A stretch of 8,608 nucleotides of DNA. Source: Acetobacteraceae bacterium. GTDB lineage: Bacteria; Pseudomonadota; Alphaproteobacteria; Acetobacterales; Acetobacteraceae. Both the position numbers and the translations under genes were made by a program. Where the stretch lies: NCBI GenBank assembly GCA_030039695.1, contig JASHVB010000768.1, positions 1 through 8,608 on the forward strand. Reading direction: 5' to 3'. Below the pieces are notes generated by a model, which saw only the letters and a list, made by a program, of their open reading frames with translations, did not search any database and was not told the DNA's origin. Position 1 is the first letter of the stretch. The number at the start of each line of letters is the position of its first letter. This document shows, in pieces, positions 1-6,409 of the stretch.

Positions 1-635
1 GTCAGCACGCCGCGGGCCAGTGGACTGTACGGCACCACGCCAAGGCCGAAATACCTGCAGGCCGGCAAGTGCTCCGTCTCCGGCTCGCGATTGAGCGCGT
101 TGTACAATGGCTGACTGGCAGCAGGCCGATCGATGCCTGCCGCGTCGCACAAGTGGCAAATTTCCGCCACGCGCCAACTTCGATAGTTCGAGACGCCGAT
201 ATATCGCAGCTTGCCGGCTCGAAGCAGGTCGGCCAGCGCGCGCACGGTTTCCGCCAGCGGCGTCGAATGATCCTCCTTGTGCAGATAAAGTAGATCGATG
301 ACTTCGGTTTGCAGGCGTCGCAGGGAGCCCTCGACGGCGTCGAAGACGGCCCGGCGTGCCAGCCCGCGGGCGTTGGGCCCCTTGCCGATCGGATTGGCGA
401 TCTTTGTCGCCACGACCCACCAGTCGCGCTGCGGCTTGATCGCGCGACCGACGATCTCCTCTGACGCGCCGCCAGAGTAGGTGTTGGCTGTGTCAATAAA
501 GTTCACGCCCTGGTCACGCGCACTGTCGATGACTCGACGAGCCGTGACCTCGTCGGTCGCGGCGCCGAACATCATGGTGCCGAGACAGAGCGGTGAGACT
601 TTCAGGCCGCTGGAGCCGAGAGAACGGTAATCCAT
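1..635 (-). CDS. Aldo/keto reductase, 5' part of gene (truncated by left edge)
   Basis: NAD(P)H-dependent aldo/keto reductase of the bacterial class that reduces aldehydes and ketones in the cytoplasm. The first 211 residues are visible, against about 310-350 for the family; the C-terminal part lies beyond the left edge. The N-terminus MDYRSLGSSGLKVSPLCLGT is typical. The catalytic tetrad is complete: Asp48 and Tyr53 in FIDTANTYSGGASEE, Lys78 in VVATKIAN, and His119 in DLLYLHKED. The IGVSNY strand (after GKLRY) and a later SPLARG segment also match the family. The ATG at 635 is chosen because homology begins there and a GGAG lies 7 bases upstream (643-646). The gene starts 20 bases after the end of a VapC relic on the same strand. 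The substrate cannot be told from sequence. Confidence 0.93.
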   Translation of the reverse strand, partial: MDYRSLGSSGLKVSPLCLGTMMFGAATDEVTARRVIDSARDQGVNFIDTANTYSGGASEEIVGRAIKPQRDWWVVATKIANPIGKGPNARGLARRAVFDAVEGSLRRLQTEVIDLLYLHKEDHSTPLAETVRALADLLRAGKLRYIGVSNYRSWRVAEICHLCDAAGIDRPAASQPLYNALNREPETEHLPACRYFGLGVVPYSPLARGVL

Positions 636-655
636 GATACTGCTCCGAGCATGGC

Positions 656-882
656 TCACGCCTGCCAGGGATCGATCGGCGGCGCGGAAAGGTCGGAGAA
701 ACGTCGGATTTTCCACGTCGCCTGATTGCATGACCTACGAACACGATGGCGGCAATCAGTGTGTCGCGCAATTCCTCCAGACGCTGCGACCGCTGCCGGT
801 CCGCTATGAGAGATGCGGCTGCCTTCGCCGCACCGACGTCGAATGGAACGACCCGGTGCCAATCTCCGTTTTGAGTTGCAGT
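656..882 (-). pseudogene. VapC/FitB-type PIN-domain toxin relic, frameshifted and lacking its N-terminal half
   Basis: The C-terminal half of a PIN-domain ribonuclease toxin can be read across two frames. Upstream, the frame gives RVVPFDVGAAKAAASLIADR, then LRDTLIAAIVFVGHA. Near 720-727 one base appears to be missing, and the following frame continues RRFSDLSAPPIDPW before a stop at 656. In VapC/FitB proteins this stretch reads VLPFD...AA...A.RR, then DTxIAAIA...HATLATRN, then a final NPW or DPW. The LATRN segment is where the frame breaks and is degraded. No N-terminal LDTNVLSE motif is visible beyond 882, and no antitoxin gene is recognisable upstream. A functional toxin is very unlikely. 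The longer open frame up to 1059 has no recognisable domain before the match begins. Confidence 0.7.
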
Positions 883-1530
883 GAGCGGCCTGGAAGGCGA
901 AGGAACCGACGCCTTGCCAATTTCACTGAACCGTTCGCCAGGCCGTTTCAGTGCATCGCGTATGGTCCCTTTGTCGCTTCGGCGCTGGACGATTGTGTTG
1001 TCGCCGTTACGCGGTGGTTTCTTGGTCAAACGCCGCTCACGGTGGCGTGTATTGCGCACTCGGAGTGGAAGCGGTGCTGCTCTGCTCGGAATTCGGAGCT
1101 GAGATTTCGGTGGATCTGCTGAAACTTCGGTCGCCTGCCACGCAACCGGAAGAACCTTCGGTTTGCTGCGCCGGGCGTACCATCACCTGCTCGTGGCCGG
1201 ATTCGCCGGCGCGCTCGCAAATGAGCGCATTGTGTAATCGTCTGAAATCATTACCAAATGCCAGAATGCACTAGCGGTACAGCGACAAGCGGCGTAGCGA
1301 TCCTGATATGCCGCAGACGCTTGAGGCTTATTGACGTAGGGGCCGCGAGCAGGAGCGCGTTCGGTACCGACGAGGGCCGAGCTTCGGAGGGTAGGCCTCG
1401 GATGTGGGGGCGGCGAATGGGGTGGGGTTGCTTTCAGAGCAGAAATCGAGCGGGGGCGGCGGCGAGAACGACGATTCGGTACGCCGTTCGAGGTGCTGCG
1501 AGCGGAGGTGGCGTCGCCGCGGGTAGGCCG
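883..1530. other. Stretch without a recognisable gene
   Basis: Roughly 650 bases between the VapC relic and the tautomerase relic. Open frames of 60-140 codons occur on both strands, but all have arginine/serine/proline-rich composition typical of non-coding high-GC DNA. None shows a domain, a good ribosome-binding site, or agreement with a neighbouring relic. Degraded N-terminal parts of the two flanking relics could lie here, but I cannot align them. No tRNA, insertion-sequence end or repeat array was seen. Confidence 0.5.
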
Positions 1531-1743
1531 TCTATCTCGTTGTACGCTGGGCCGCACCCGGAGCAATACACTGCCCATCGCACTTGAATGGTCCAACAGA
1601 AAGGCGAATTCTACAAGCGGGTTGTCGATGATCTCGACGAGTGTCTCGGGTTCAGACGAGAAGACATCCGCTGCAGCCTCGTTGGCACTGGCCGGGATTA
1701 TTGGTCGTTCGGAAACCGAGAGGCATCTCTTGTAACGCCCTAG
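1531..1743 (+). pseudogene. Tautomerase-family protein relic (C-terminal part)
   Basis: A decayed gene of the tautomerase superfamily (4-oxalocrotonate tautomerase / cis-3-chloroacrylic acid dehalogenase-like). The best-preserved part, 1588-1743, reads MVQQKGEFYKRVVDDLDECL, then FRREDIRCSLVGTGRDYWSF with GNREASLV before the stop. It matches the family pattern EQK..FY..V...L......R.EDV...L.E...ENWSFGN. Just upstream, ISLYAGPHPEQ resembles the I.LYAGRTPEQ segment that starts the second beta-alpha unit, but it is followed by an in-frame TGA at 1585. GRT and PEQ fall in different frames. The first half, including the catalytic N-terminal proline after the initiator, is not recognisable. Translation from the ATG at 1588 alone would give about 51 residues, too little for a fold. 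Confidence 0.62.
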
Positions 1744-1855
1744 AGAGAGCGTTTCACGAAAGCACCCAGATGTGTCGGCTCACCGATCTTGTCGCCTGGC
1801 GGTTCTCATTCACGCCGAGTGCTGACGGTCACCCGACGCGAGGTAGGAGCACGGC

Positions 1856-3067
1856 ATGAAAGAATCGAGGAAGGTCGAATTTCCCGGAGCCAGCGGAGCC
1901 CGGCTGGCAGCACGCCTCGATTTGCCGGCGGAGCCGCGCGCTTTCGCCTTGTTCGCTCACTGCTTCACCTGCGGCAAGGACATCTTCGCCGCATCGCGTA
2001 TTGCCGATGGCCTTACAGCTCGCGACGTCGCTGTGCTTCGCTTCGACTTTACCGGCCTAGGCAACAGCGAGGGAGAGTTCGCTAGCACCAACTTCTCGTC
2101 CAACGTTGCCGATCTTGTGACAGCTGCGGATTATCTCCGCCAGAACCACGGAGCCCCAACCTTACTAATCGGCCACAGCCTGGGCGGGGCGGCAGTGCTC
2201 GCAGCTGCGCCCCGAGTACCGGAGGCGACTGCCGTAGTGACAATAGGCGCACCCGCGTCTGCTGATCACATCACCCATGCTTTTTCGGCCAATCTGCCGG
2301 AAATCCTCGAGAGGGGGACTGCTGAAGTCACGTTGGCGGGTCGCACCTTCACCATCACCAAGCAGTTCCTCGACGATTTGGCTGGGCAGAATTTCCTGGA
2401 TGAGCTCGGCAAGATGAGAAAGGCTCTTCTAGTATGTCATGCTCCGCAGGATGAATATGTTAGCATTGAAAATGCCAGCACGATTTTTACTGCCGCTCGA
2501 CATCCCAAGAGCTTTCTTTCGCTCGATACAGCGGATCATCTCCTTCGGGCGCAAACAGACTGTATCTACGTTGCAGACGTAATTGCGAGCTGGGCATCGC
2601 GTTATCTGCCGGCCGGCGAACAGTCGCCTGCTCTACCGGAGGGTATGGTAGAGGTCAGCGAGTCGCGCGGCGGCCGTTTTCTGCAACGCGTACGGACCCG
2701 GCACCATACGCTGGTGGCGGATGAGGCCGTCGCAGCCGGCGGCAATGATGCTGGTCCAAGTCCCTACGACTATCTTCTTGCCGCCCTCGGTGCCTGTACA
2801 TCCATGACGTTGCGCCTCTATGCCGAGCGCAAAGGGATCAATGCTGAACGGTTTTCCATACGCCTCTCGCACCGCAGGATCCATGCGGAGGACTGTGCGG
2901 ATTGCGACACCAAAGAAGGCAACATCGGCGAGATTACCCGCGAGATCACCATCGTGGGTGATGTGCCTGAGGCCGCACAGGCAAGGCTGATGGAGATCGC
3001 TGATCGATGTCCGGTGCATCAATCCCTTTCACATGAGATCAAGATACGCTCCCGTCTGGTGTCGTGA
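1856..3067 (+). CDS. Alpha/beta hydrolase–OsmC fusion protein
   Basis: Intact 403-residue protein with two fused domains. Residues 1-250 are an alpha/beta hydrolase: nucleophile elbow GHSLGG with Ser108, probable acid Asp199 (APQDEY), and His228 (TADHLL). Residues 265-403 are an OsmC/Ohr-like domain with GPSPYDYLLAALGACTSMTL (Cys314) and ADRCPVHQSL (Cys385), the two redox cysteines that reduce organic hydroperoxides with dihydrolipoyl or thiol reductants. The architecture is a known bacterial fusion; the hydrolase may release or supply the thiol or ester substrate, which is inference. The ATG at 1856 follows a strong AGGTAGGAG (1841-1849) at 6 bases. No signal peptide is seen, so it is probably cytoplasmic. 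An extra pair of cysteines (CADC, 347-350) lies inside the OsmC part. The gene converges on the AraC gene 73 bases downstream. Confidence 0.95.
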   Translation: MKESRKVEFPGASGARLAARLDLPAEPRAFALFAHCFTCGKDIFAASRIADGLTARDVAVLRFDFTGLGNSEGEFASTNFSSNVADLVTAADYLRQNHGAPTLLIGHSLGGAAVLAAAPRVPEATAVVTIGAPASADHITHAFSANLPEILERGTAEVTLAGRTFTITKQFLDDLAGQNFLDELGKMRKALLVCHAPQDEYVSIENASTIFTAARHPKSFLSLDTADHLLRAQTDCIYVADVIASWASRYLPAGEQSPALPEGMVEVSESRGGRFLQRVRTRHHTLVADEAVAAGGNDAGPSPYDYLLAALGACTSMTLRLYAERKGINAERFSIRLSHRRIHAEDCADCDTKEGNIGEITREITIVGDVPEAAQARLMEIADRCPVHQSLSHEIKIRSRLVS

Positions 3068-3075
3068 CAAACGCG

Positions 3076-3107
3076 CGGCGGCTAAAGCTGCCGGACCAAC
3101 CGGTTGG
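3076..3107. terminator. Possible bidirectional terminator: hairpin plus adjacent palindrome
   Basis: Between the convergent hydrolase–OsmC and AraC stops, CGGCGGC (3076-3082) can pair with GCTGCCG (3087-3093) around a TAAA loop. This gives seven pairs with one G-U. A perfect 12-base palindrome CCAACCGGTTGG follows at 3096-3107. There is no T-run, so classical intrinsic termination is weak; position is the main support. Confidence 0.35.
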
Positions 3108-3140
3108 CACGTCAGAACAACATTGGATCAGGCGCCACAC

Positions 3141-3734
3141 TCATTCGTCCGGCGCCAGGTTCATGTTCCGGCGGCGCCATGCATTCGGGCTCTGGCCCAC
3201 CACTTCGCGAAATACCCGGCAATAATGCGCCTGGTCGGCGAAACCGCAAGCAATTGCGATTTGTGCTAACGGTTGCTCCGACATCAGCATGAACCGCTTC
3301 GCGCGTTCAATCCGCCGATGCCGGATGTAATGGCACACCGTCGTGCCAAAGGTCGCCTTGAAGGCGTGTGAGAAATAACTGGCACTTAAGTGGGCCGTGG
3401 TGGCGCAATCCCGGATCCGGATCGTGGAGCCGAGCGACGCTTCGATGAATTCCTTGACCTTCCGTGTCTGCCAGGGAGCGAGGCCGCGCGAGTCGGATGG
3501 TGCCGCTGGGTGTGTCCTCTCTGGCACTGGTTCGTCGGTATAACCGCGTAGCATTGCGGCCGCGACTTTGATCTGCGATTTTGCTTGCGAGCGGTCGTCG
3601 TCCCAGATCCGCAATGCGGTGTCAAGGAATCCAGTCACCACGGCGAGTTCTGAAGCGAAATCGTAGGTGGATTGATCGTGGCAGTAGTCCTGCCCATATC
3701 CGCCGATCATTTGCGTGACACCCAAAGTACCCAT
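3141..3734 (-). CDS. AraC-family transcriptional regulator
   Basis: DNA-binding regulator of 197 residues from the chosen ATG. The C-terminal part carries the paired helix-turn-helix of the AraC/XylS family: first HTH RDCATTAHLSASYFSHAFKA, linker YIRHRRIERAKRFML, second HTH LAQIAIACGFADQAHYCRVF, then the signature GQSPNAWRR. The N-terminal 80-90 residues (ASELAVVTGFLDTALRIWDD onward) match no cupin or other ligand-binding domain I know. It resembles the short AraC regulators common in rhizobia. The start is uncertain: ATG 3734 leaves 11 bases after the sigma-like gene, ATG 3710 is also possible, and GTG 3794 would overlap that gene. None has a clear Shine–Dalgarno, so translation may be coupled to the upstream gene. 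Target genes are unknown. Confidence 0.88.
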   Translation of the reverse strand: MGTLGVTQMIGGYGQDYCHDQSTYDFASELAVVTGFLDTALRIWDDDRSQAKSQIKVAAAMLRGYTDEPVPERTHPAAPSDSRGLAPWQTRKVKEFIEASLGSTIRIRDCATTAHLSASYFSHAFKATFGTTVCHYIRHRRIERAKRFMLMSEQPLAQIAIACGFADQAHYCRVFREVVGQSPNAWRRRNMNLAPDE

Positions 3735-3745
3735 TCTGTGTGCTG

Positions 3746-4183
3746 TTACGATACAAACTGGACCAAGCCGGTCTGCCTGCCGACACCGGCACACAGTGGC
3801 GGCTCGGCGGCCACAGCCGCCGCATCGTGTGGGTTAGCCTGCATCGAGGATGAGCCGCGCAGGATGCTCTGCTGGATTGCGGCTTGCACCCACCAGCTTG
3901 CGTATGTGGCAAACGTTGCGCCGCAGGCAGGATCATAGCGGCATGCTGCGCGCATCAGGCCGACATAACCTTCGCCAATCAGCTCCTGCGTACCCATCCC
4001 GCGGCCGCGATGCGCCGTTGCAATCTCCGCGACCAGATAGAGATGCCGGCCAATCAGCCGCCCGGCCGCGACAATATCATGATGGTCGTGCCAACGAGTG
4101 CACAGTGCCGCGTCCTCTCTGACGCCCAAGTACGGCATTGTTTTGTCCGTTAAATCCTGGTGCCCGGTTGCGTTTCCTTTCAT
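3746..4183 (-). CDS. Truncated sigma-70-family protein carrying only region 2 (RpoH-like)
   Basis: A 145-residue protein whose middle matches sigma region 2 of RpoH-type factors: HDIVAAGRLIGRHLYLVAEI (2.1), TQELIGEGYVGLMRAACRYD (2.2, core-binding) and FATYASWWVQAAIQQSILR (2.3-2.4, -10 recognition). After ILRG the similarity stops. The last 35 residues are an Ala/Pro-rich tail ending VQFVS, with no region 3 or 4. Only about 110 bases separate the end of the match from the AraC start, so regions 3-4 are not present in another frame. The start is well supported by AAGGAG seven bases before ATG 4183. It could be a pseudogene by truncation, or a small protein that binds core polymerase without -35 contacts. 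It probably forms one transcript with the AraC gene 11 bases downstream. Confidence 0.75.
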   Translation of the reverse strand: MKGNATGHQDLTDKTMPYLGVREDAALCTRWHDHHDIVAAGRLIGRHLYLVAEIATAHRGRGMGTQELIGEGYVGLMRAACRYDPACGATFATYASWWVQAAIQQSILRGSSSMQANPHDAAAVAAEPPLCAGVGRQTGLVQFVS

Positions 4184-4190
4184 CATCAAA

Positions 4191-4196
4191 CTCCTT
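4191..4196 (-). promoter_or_regulatory. Strong ribosome-binding site of the sigma-like gene
   Basis: On the minus strand AAGGAG is followed by TTTG and two consecutive ATG codons (4186 and 4183). Spacing is 4 bases to the first and 7 to the second, so 4183 is preferred. A TTG at 4189 is too close. The well-kept site argues that this truncated gene is, or recently was, translated. Confidence 0.7.
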
Positions 4197-4313
4197 GTCC
4201 GCTGGACGAACGCTGTCCATTTCCGTCAGCCGTGCATGACACCGCGAATCCACCACATCGCGTAGCCAGGGAAACGAACACCGCGGCCTTGGTCCGGTTC
4301 GGCGCGCTATGGG

Positions 4314-4342
4314 TCACTGATCAGGCCCGTTCTGATTGGTGA
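4314..4342. repeat. 11-bp inverted repeat in the gap between winged-helix and sigma-like genes
   Basis: TCACTGATCAG (4314-4324) pairs with CTGATTGGTGA (4332-4342) around a 7-base loop. Nine pairs are Watson–Crick and two are G-U on plus-strand RNA. It sits about 100 bases past the stop of the winged-helix gene and 130 bases before the sigma-like gene. No T-run follows on either strand. It may be an operator with outer TCAC/GTGA arms, or chance. The remainder of 4197-4441 shows nothing recognisable. Confidence 0.35.
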
Positions 4343-4441
4343 GTGAGTGGGTCAGTCCGGCACCCGTGGGTCCGCGGCCCAGGCGGAGAGGGGACCTCGC
4401 GGATACGGCGTCGCGCCTCGCACATCGCCTGCGCTGCGGCC

Positions 4442-5002
4442 TCACGCAGGAAGAGGTACCGAGTGACTGTCGATGAACTCGTCCCTGCCGATGATGTGGC
4501 TTATCGCGGCCGGTGGCTGCGATGGTGAGGCCACCCGCCGTGGCTCGGCCGGCGCTGACAGCTGCGGCACCTGGGCGAGCGGGGCGGTGAAACGGTAGCC
4601 CCGCCCCGGAGCGGTCGCGATCAGCCGGGCCTCACCGTCACCCAGCGCTTTACGCAACGCCACCATCTGCACCCGAACGTTGGATGGTTCAACGCAGGTC
4701 GTCGGCCACACTTCAGCAAGGAGCTCGCCCTGGGTCATCAACGCGCCACGCCGCGCCACCAGCGAGACCAGGATGTCGAAAGCGCGGGAGCCGATCGACA
4801 CCGGCACGCCGTCACGCAGCAGCAGACGCCTCCTGGCGAGCAAAGTGAAACGATCGAACACGATGCCCTCGTGCGGCACGCCGCAGCCCGCAGCGGCCTG
4901 CGCTGGGTCGGCCCTTTGCATGTGCACGCGAGCAGATTGCAATGCTTCCGGGCGCTTCGCGCCGGAGGCATGGCGAGGCGTAGCGGTACTTGGATATGTC
5001 AT
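4442..5002 (-). CDS. Winged-helix (OmpR/CadC-type) regulator truncated before its ATPase domain
   Basis: 186-residue protein with a C-terminal-type trans-regulatory winged helix at residues 48-141. The segment begins IVFDRFTLLARRRLLLRDG, has MTQGELLAEVWPTTCVEPSN with VRVQMVALRKALG as the recognition-helix region, and ends IATAPGRGYRFTAPL, the hairpin wing. In the large regulators this resembles, the domain is followed by a linker, then IGRDE and a P-loop NTPase. Here the linker and IIGRDEFIDSHSVPLPA are present, and then the protein stops at 4442. No P-loop appears in any frame of the next 250 bases, so the ATPase was deleted rather than merely frameshifted. The ATG at 5002 lacks a clear ribosome-binding site. 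Residues 1-45 are low in recognisable structure, and ATG 4921 is an alternative start. It could still bind DNA as a stand-alone domain, or be a decaying gene. Confidence 0.72.
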   Translation of the reverse strand: MTYPSTATPRHASGAKRPEALQSARVHMQRADPAQAAAGCGVPHEGIVFDRFTLLARRRLLLRDGVPVSIGSRAFDILVSLVARRGALMTQGELLAEVWPTTCVEPSNVRVQMVALRKALGDGEARLIATAPGRGYRFTAPLAQVPQLSAPAEPRRVASPSQPPAAISHIIGRDEFIDSHSVPLPA

Positions 5003-5158
5003 AGGGGTGTACCGTTTTTAGTTCCGACAATTCGCCACGAAAGCTTGCTGCGGCCATCGAAACCGCGCCATCGTACTTCAGTTCGCCACAGCCACAACCA
5101 TCGTTTGGTCAACCCATACGTTCGTTTAACTGGCTCTCACGGGTCGTTCATGCCGATC

Positions 5159-5536
5159 CTAGGGTGGCCTCGCCGCGCCGATCGCAGTCTCCAGGCAGTG
5201 GACCAGGGTGTCCTCGTCGCACGGCTTGCAGAGGAAGCAGGTGGCGCCGGCCTGCATTGCCTGTTGCTGAACCTGAGTGTCCGGAAACGCAGTGATAAAA
5301 ATGATCGGTATGCGGCTGCCTTCCGCGAGCAGGATCCGCTGCAATTCCAGGCCATCCATACCCGCCATCTGCACGTCGGAGATCAGGCACGACGTGCGGT
5401 GGCGCCCCTGTGATTGCAGGAAGGCTTCCGCCGATCCGTAGCTGTGCGCGTCATAACCCAACGACTGCACAAAATCGATCATTCCGATGCAGACCGACTC
5501 GTCGTCGTCAACGATCGCGATGAGGGGAACCTTCAC
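5159..5536 (-). CDS. Single-domain response regulator (FixJ-like receiver), cysteine-rich
   Basis: Stand-alone CheY-like receiver of 125 residues when started at GTG 5536. VPLIAIVDDDESV supplies the acidic pocket (Asp10-12), SDVQMAGMDG the phosphoacceptor Asp54, FITAF Thr82, and CKPC Lys104. There is no output domain, so it may act as a phosphate sink, a relay, or by protein contact. The GTG is preferred because the receiver fold starts there and a GGGG lies a few bases upstream. ATG 5599 or the longer frame to 5725 adds sequence without domain character. Unusual for the family are cysteines at 100, 103, 106 and 114 around the conserved lysine, plus 16 and 50. The gene lies 157 bases after the stop of the NodW-like gene on the same strand, possibly as one unit. 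Confidence 0.87.
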   Translation of the reverse strand: MKVPLIAIVDDDESVCIGMIDFVQSLGYDAHSYGSAEAFLQSQGRHRTSCLISDVQMAGMDGLELQRILLAEGSRIPIIFITAFPDTQVQQQAMQAGATCFLCKPCDEDTLVHCLETAIGAARPP

Positions 5537-5693
5537 GTCAGCCCCGATCCTGCTGCCTGGCGCGGCACATGCGGGATCCGCCGGCCACGGGGGGATCATG
5601 CGAAATATCGGCCGCGCCCGAAACCTATACCACGGTTTAATCGATATCCGCGCGTAGCACCCGGTCGATGGCTTAACGGATGACGCGGCCTGT

Positions 5694-6359
5694 TCAACGC
5701 TTGGAGGTGCCGGAATCCGGGCCAAGCGTCTCCATCATGCGCACAAGGTCGGGCAGCGATTTTGCGCCCATTTTGCGCATGACATTGCCGCGGTGGATCT
5801 TAACCGTGATCTCAGAAATACCTATCTTGTGGGCGATCTGCTTATTCAATAGCCCATCCGTAACATTCTTCATAATCTGCTGCTCGCGACCAGTCAGGGC
5901 CTGGTACCGCGCCCGCAGGCCTACGCGTTTCGCATCCTTGTTACGCCGCTTGCGGTCGACGTCGATGGCTGCGCTGACCGCATCCAGCAGGTCCTGATCG
6001 CGGAACGGCTTCTCCAGGAAATCCGTCGCGCCAGCCTTCAGCGCCCTCACGGTCATCGGGACGTCGCCATGGCCGGTCAAGAAGATGATCGGGACACGGA
6101 TGTCCTCTCGAGCTAGTTCCGCCTGAAGCTCCAGGCCGCTTTGACCTGGCAATCGCACATCCAGCACGATGCAGGATGGCGCGTCCGGCAGATCAGCCTG
6201 CAGGAATGCAGCCGGGGAGCCAAACAATGCAACCCGTAAATCGACCGATTGCAGCAGATCACGGATTGCTTCTCGGACGGACTCATCGTCGTCCACCACC
6301 AGAACCACGGGGTCCTGATCGTCGATGTCACGCTCCGTCGATGTCGGTCGGTCCGTCAC
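5694..6359 (-). CDS. FixJ/NodW-type response regulator (receiver + LuxR HTH)
   Basis: Two-component response regulator of 221 residues from GTG 6359. The receiver has VVLVVDDDESV (Asp23-25), IVLDVRLPGQSG with phosphoacceptor Asp67, FLTGHGDVPM with Thr95, and FLEKPF with Lys117. The GHGDVPM segment is characteristic of FixJ/NodW/TodT regulators. The LuxR/GerE DNA-binding domain follows at about 155-208: LTGREQQIMKNVTDGLLNKQ, then IAHKIGISEITVKIHRGNVM. Phosphorylation is expected to drive dimerisation and transcription activation. The open frame extends to 6848, but that extension overlaps a LysR relic on the other strand and has no domain, so the start is placed at 6359, giving the usual length of about 210-230. 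The partner may be the large kinase protein transcribed divergently from 7550. The gene is not called nodW, because nodulation function cannot be read from sequence. Confidence 0.9.
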   Translation of the reverse strand: MTDRPTSTERDIDDQDPVVLVVDDDESVREAIRDLLQSVDLRVALFGSPAAFLQADLPDAPSCIVLDVRLPGQSGLELQAELAREDIRVPIIFLTGHGDVPMTVRALKAGATDFLEKPFRDQDLLDAVSAAIDVDRKRRNKDAKRVGLRARYQALTGREQQIMKNVTDGLLNKQIAHKIGISEITVKIHRGNVMRKMGAKSLPDLVRMMETLGPDSGTSKR

Positions 6360-6409
6360 GACCCAATTCTCGCGGCCCGTAGCAATGCAGGCCCTGAGGA
6401 GGCCATCAC

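Noticed and set aside
514..1059. 181-codon minus-strand open frame
   Set aside because: Its middle carries the VapC relic, but the last third is an out-of-frame shadow of the aldo/keto reductase and the first third has no domain. It is not a single real protein.
1183..1596. 137-codon minus-strand frame with PYVNKPQASAAYQDRYAA, faintly like the C-terminus of FGGY sugar kinases
   Set aside because: The similarity is about 20 residues long with no other kinase motif around it, and the rest is Arg/Ser/Pro-rich. Too weak to call even a relic.
3331..3348. Inverted repeat TGGCAC-N6-GTGCCA, partly like a sigma-54 element
   Set aside because: It lies within the conserved AraC HTH coding region, and there is no GC element at the sigma-54 spacing.
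4343..4528. Plus-strand stretch near 4420-4470 reading LRCGLTQEEV, like an Xre helix-turn-helix
   Set aside because: Only about ten residues match, a stop follows directly, and it overlaps the end of the winged-helix gene on the other strand.
5159..5725. Long form of the lone receiver starting at 5725
   Set aside because: The extra 63 residues have no domain character and run back into the end of the upstream response-regulator gene. The receiver fold begins at the GTG at 5536.
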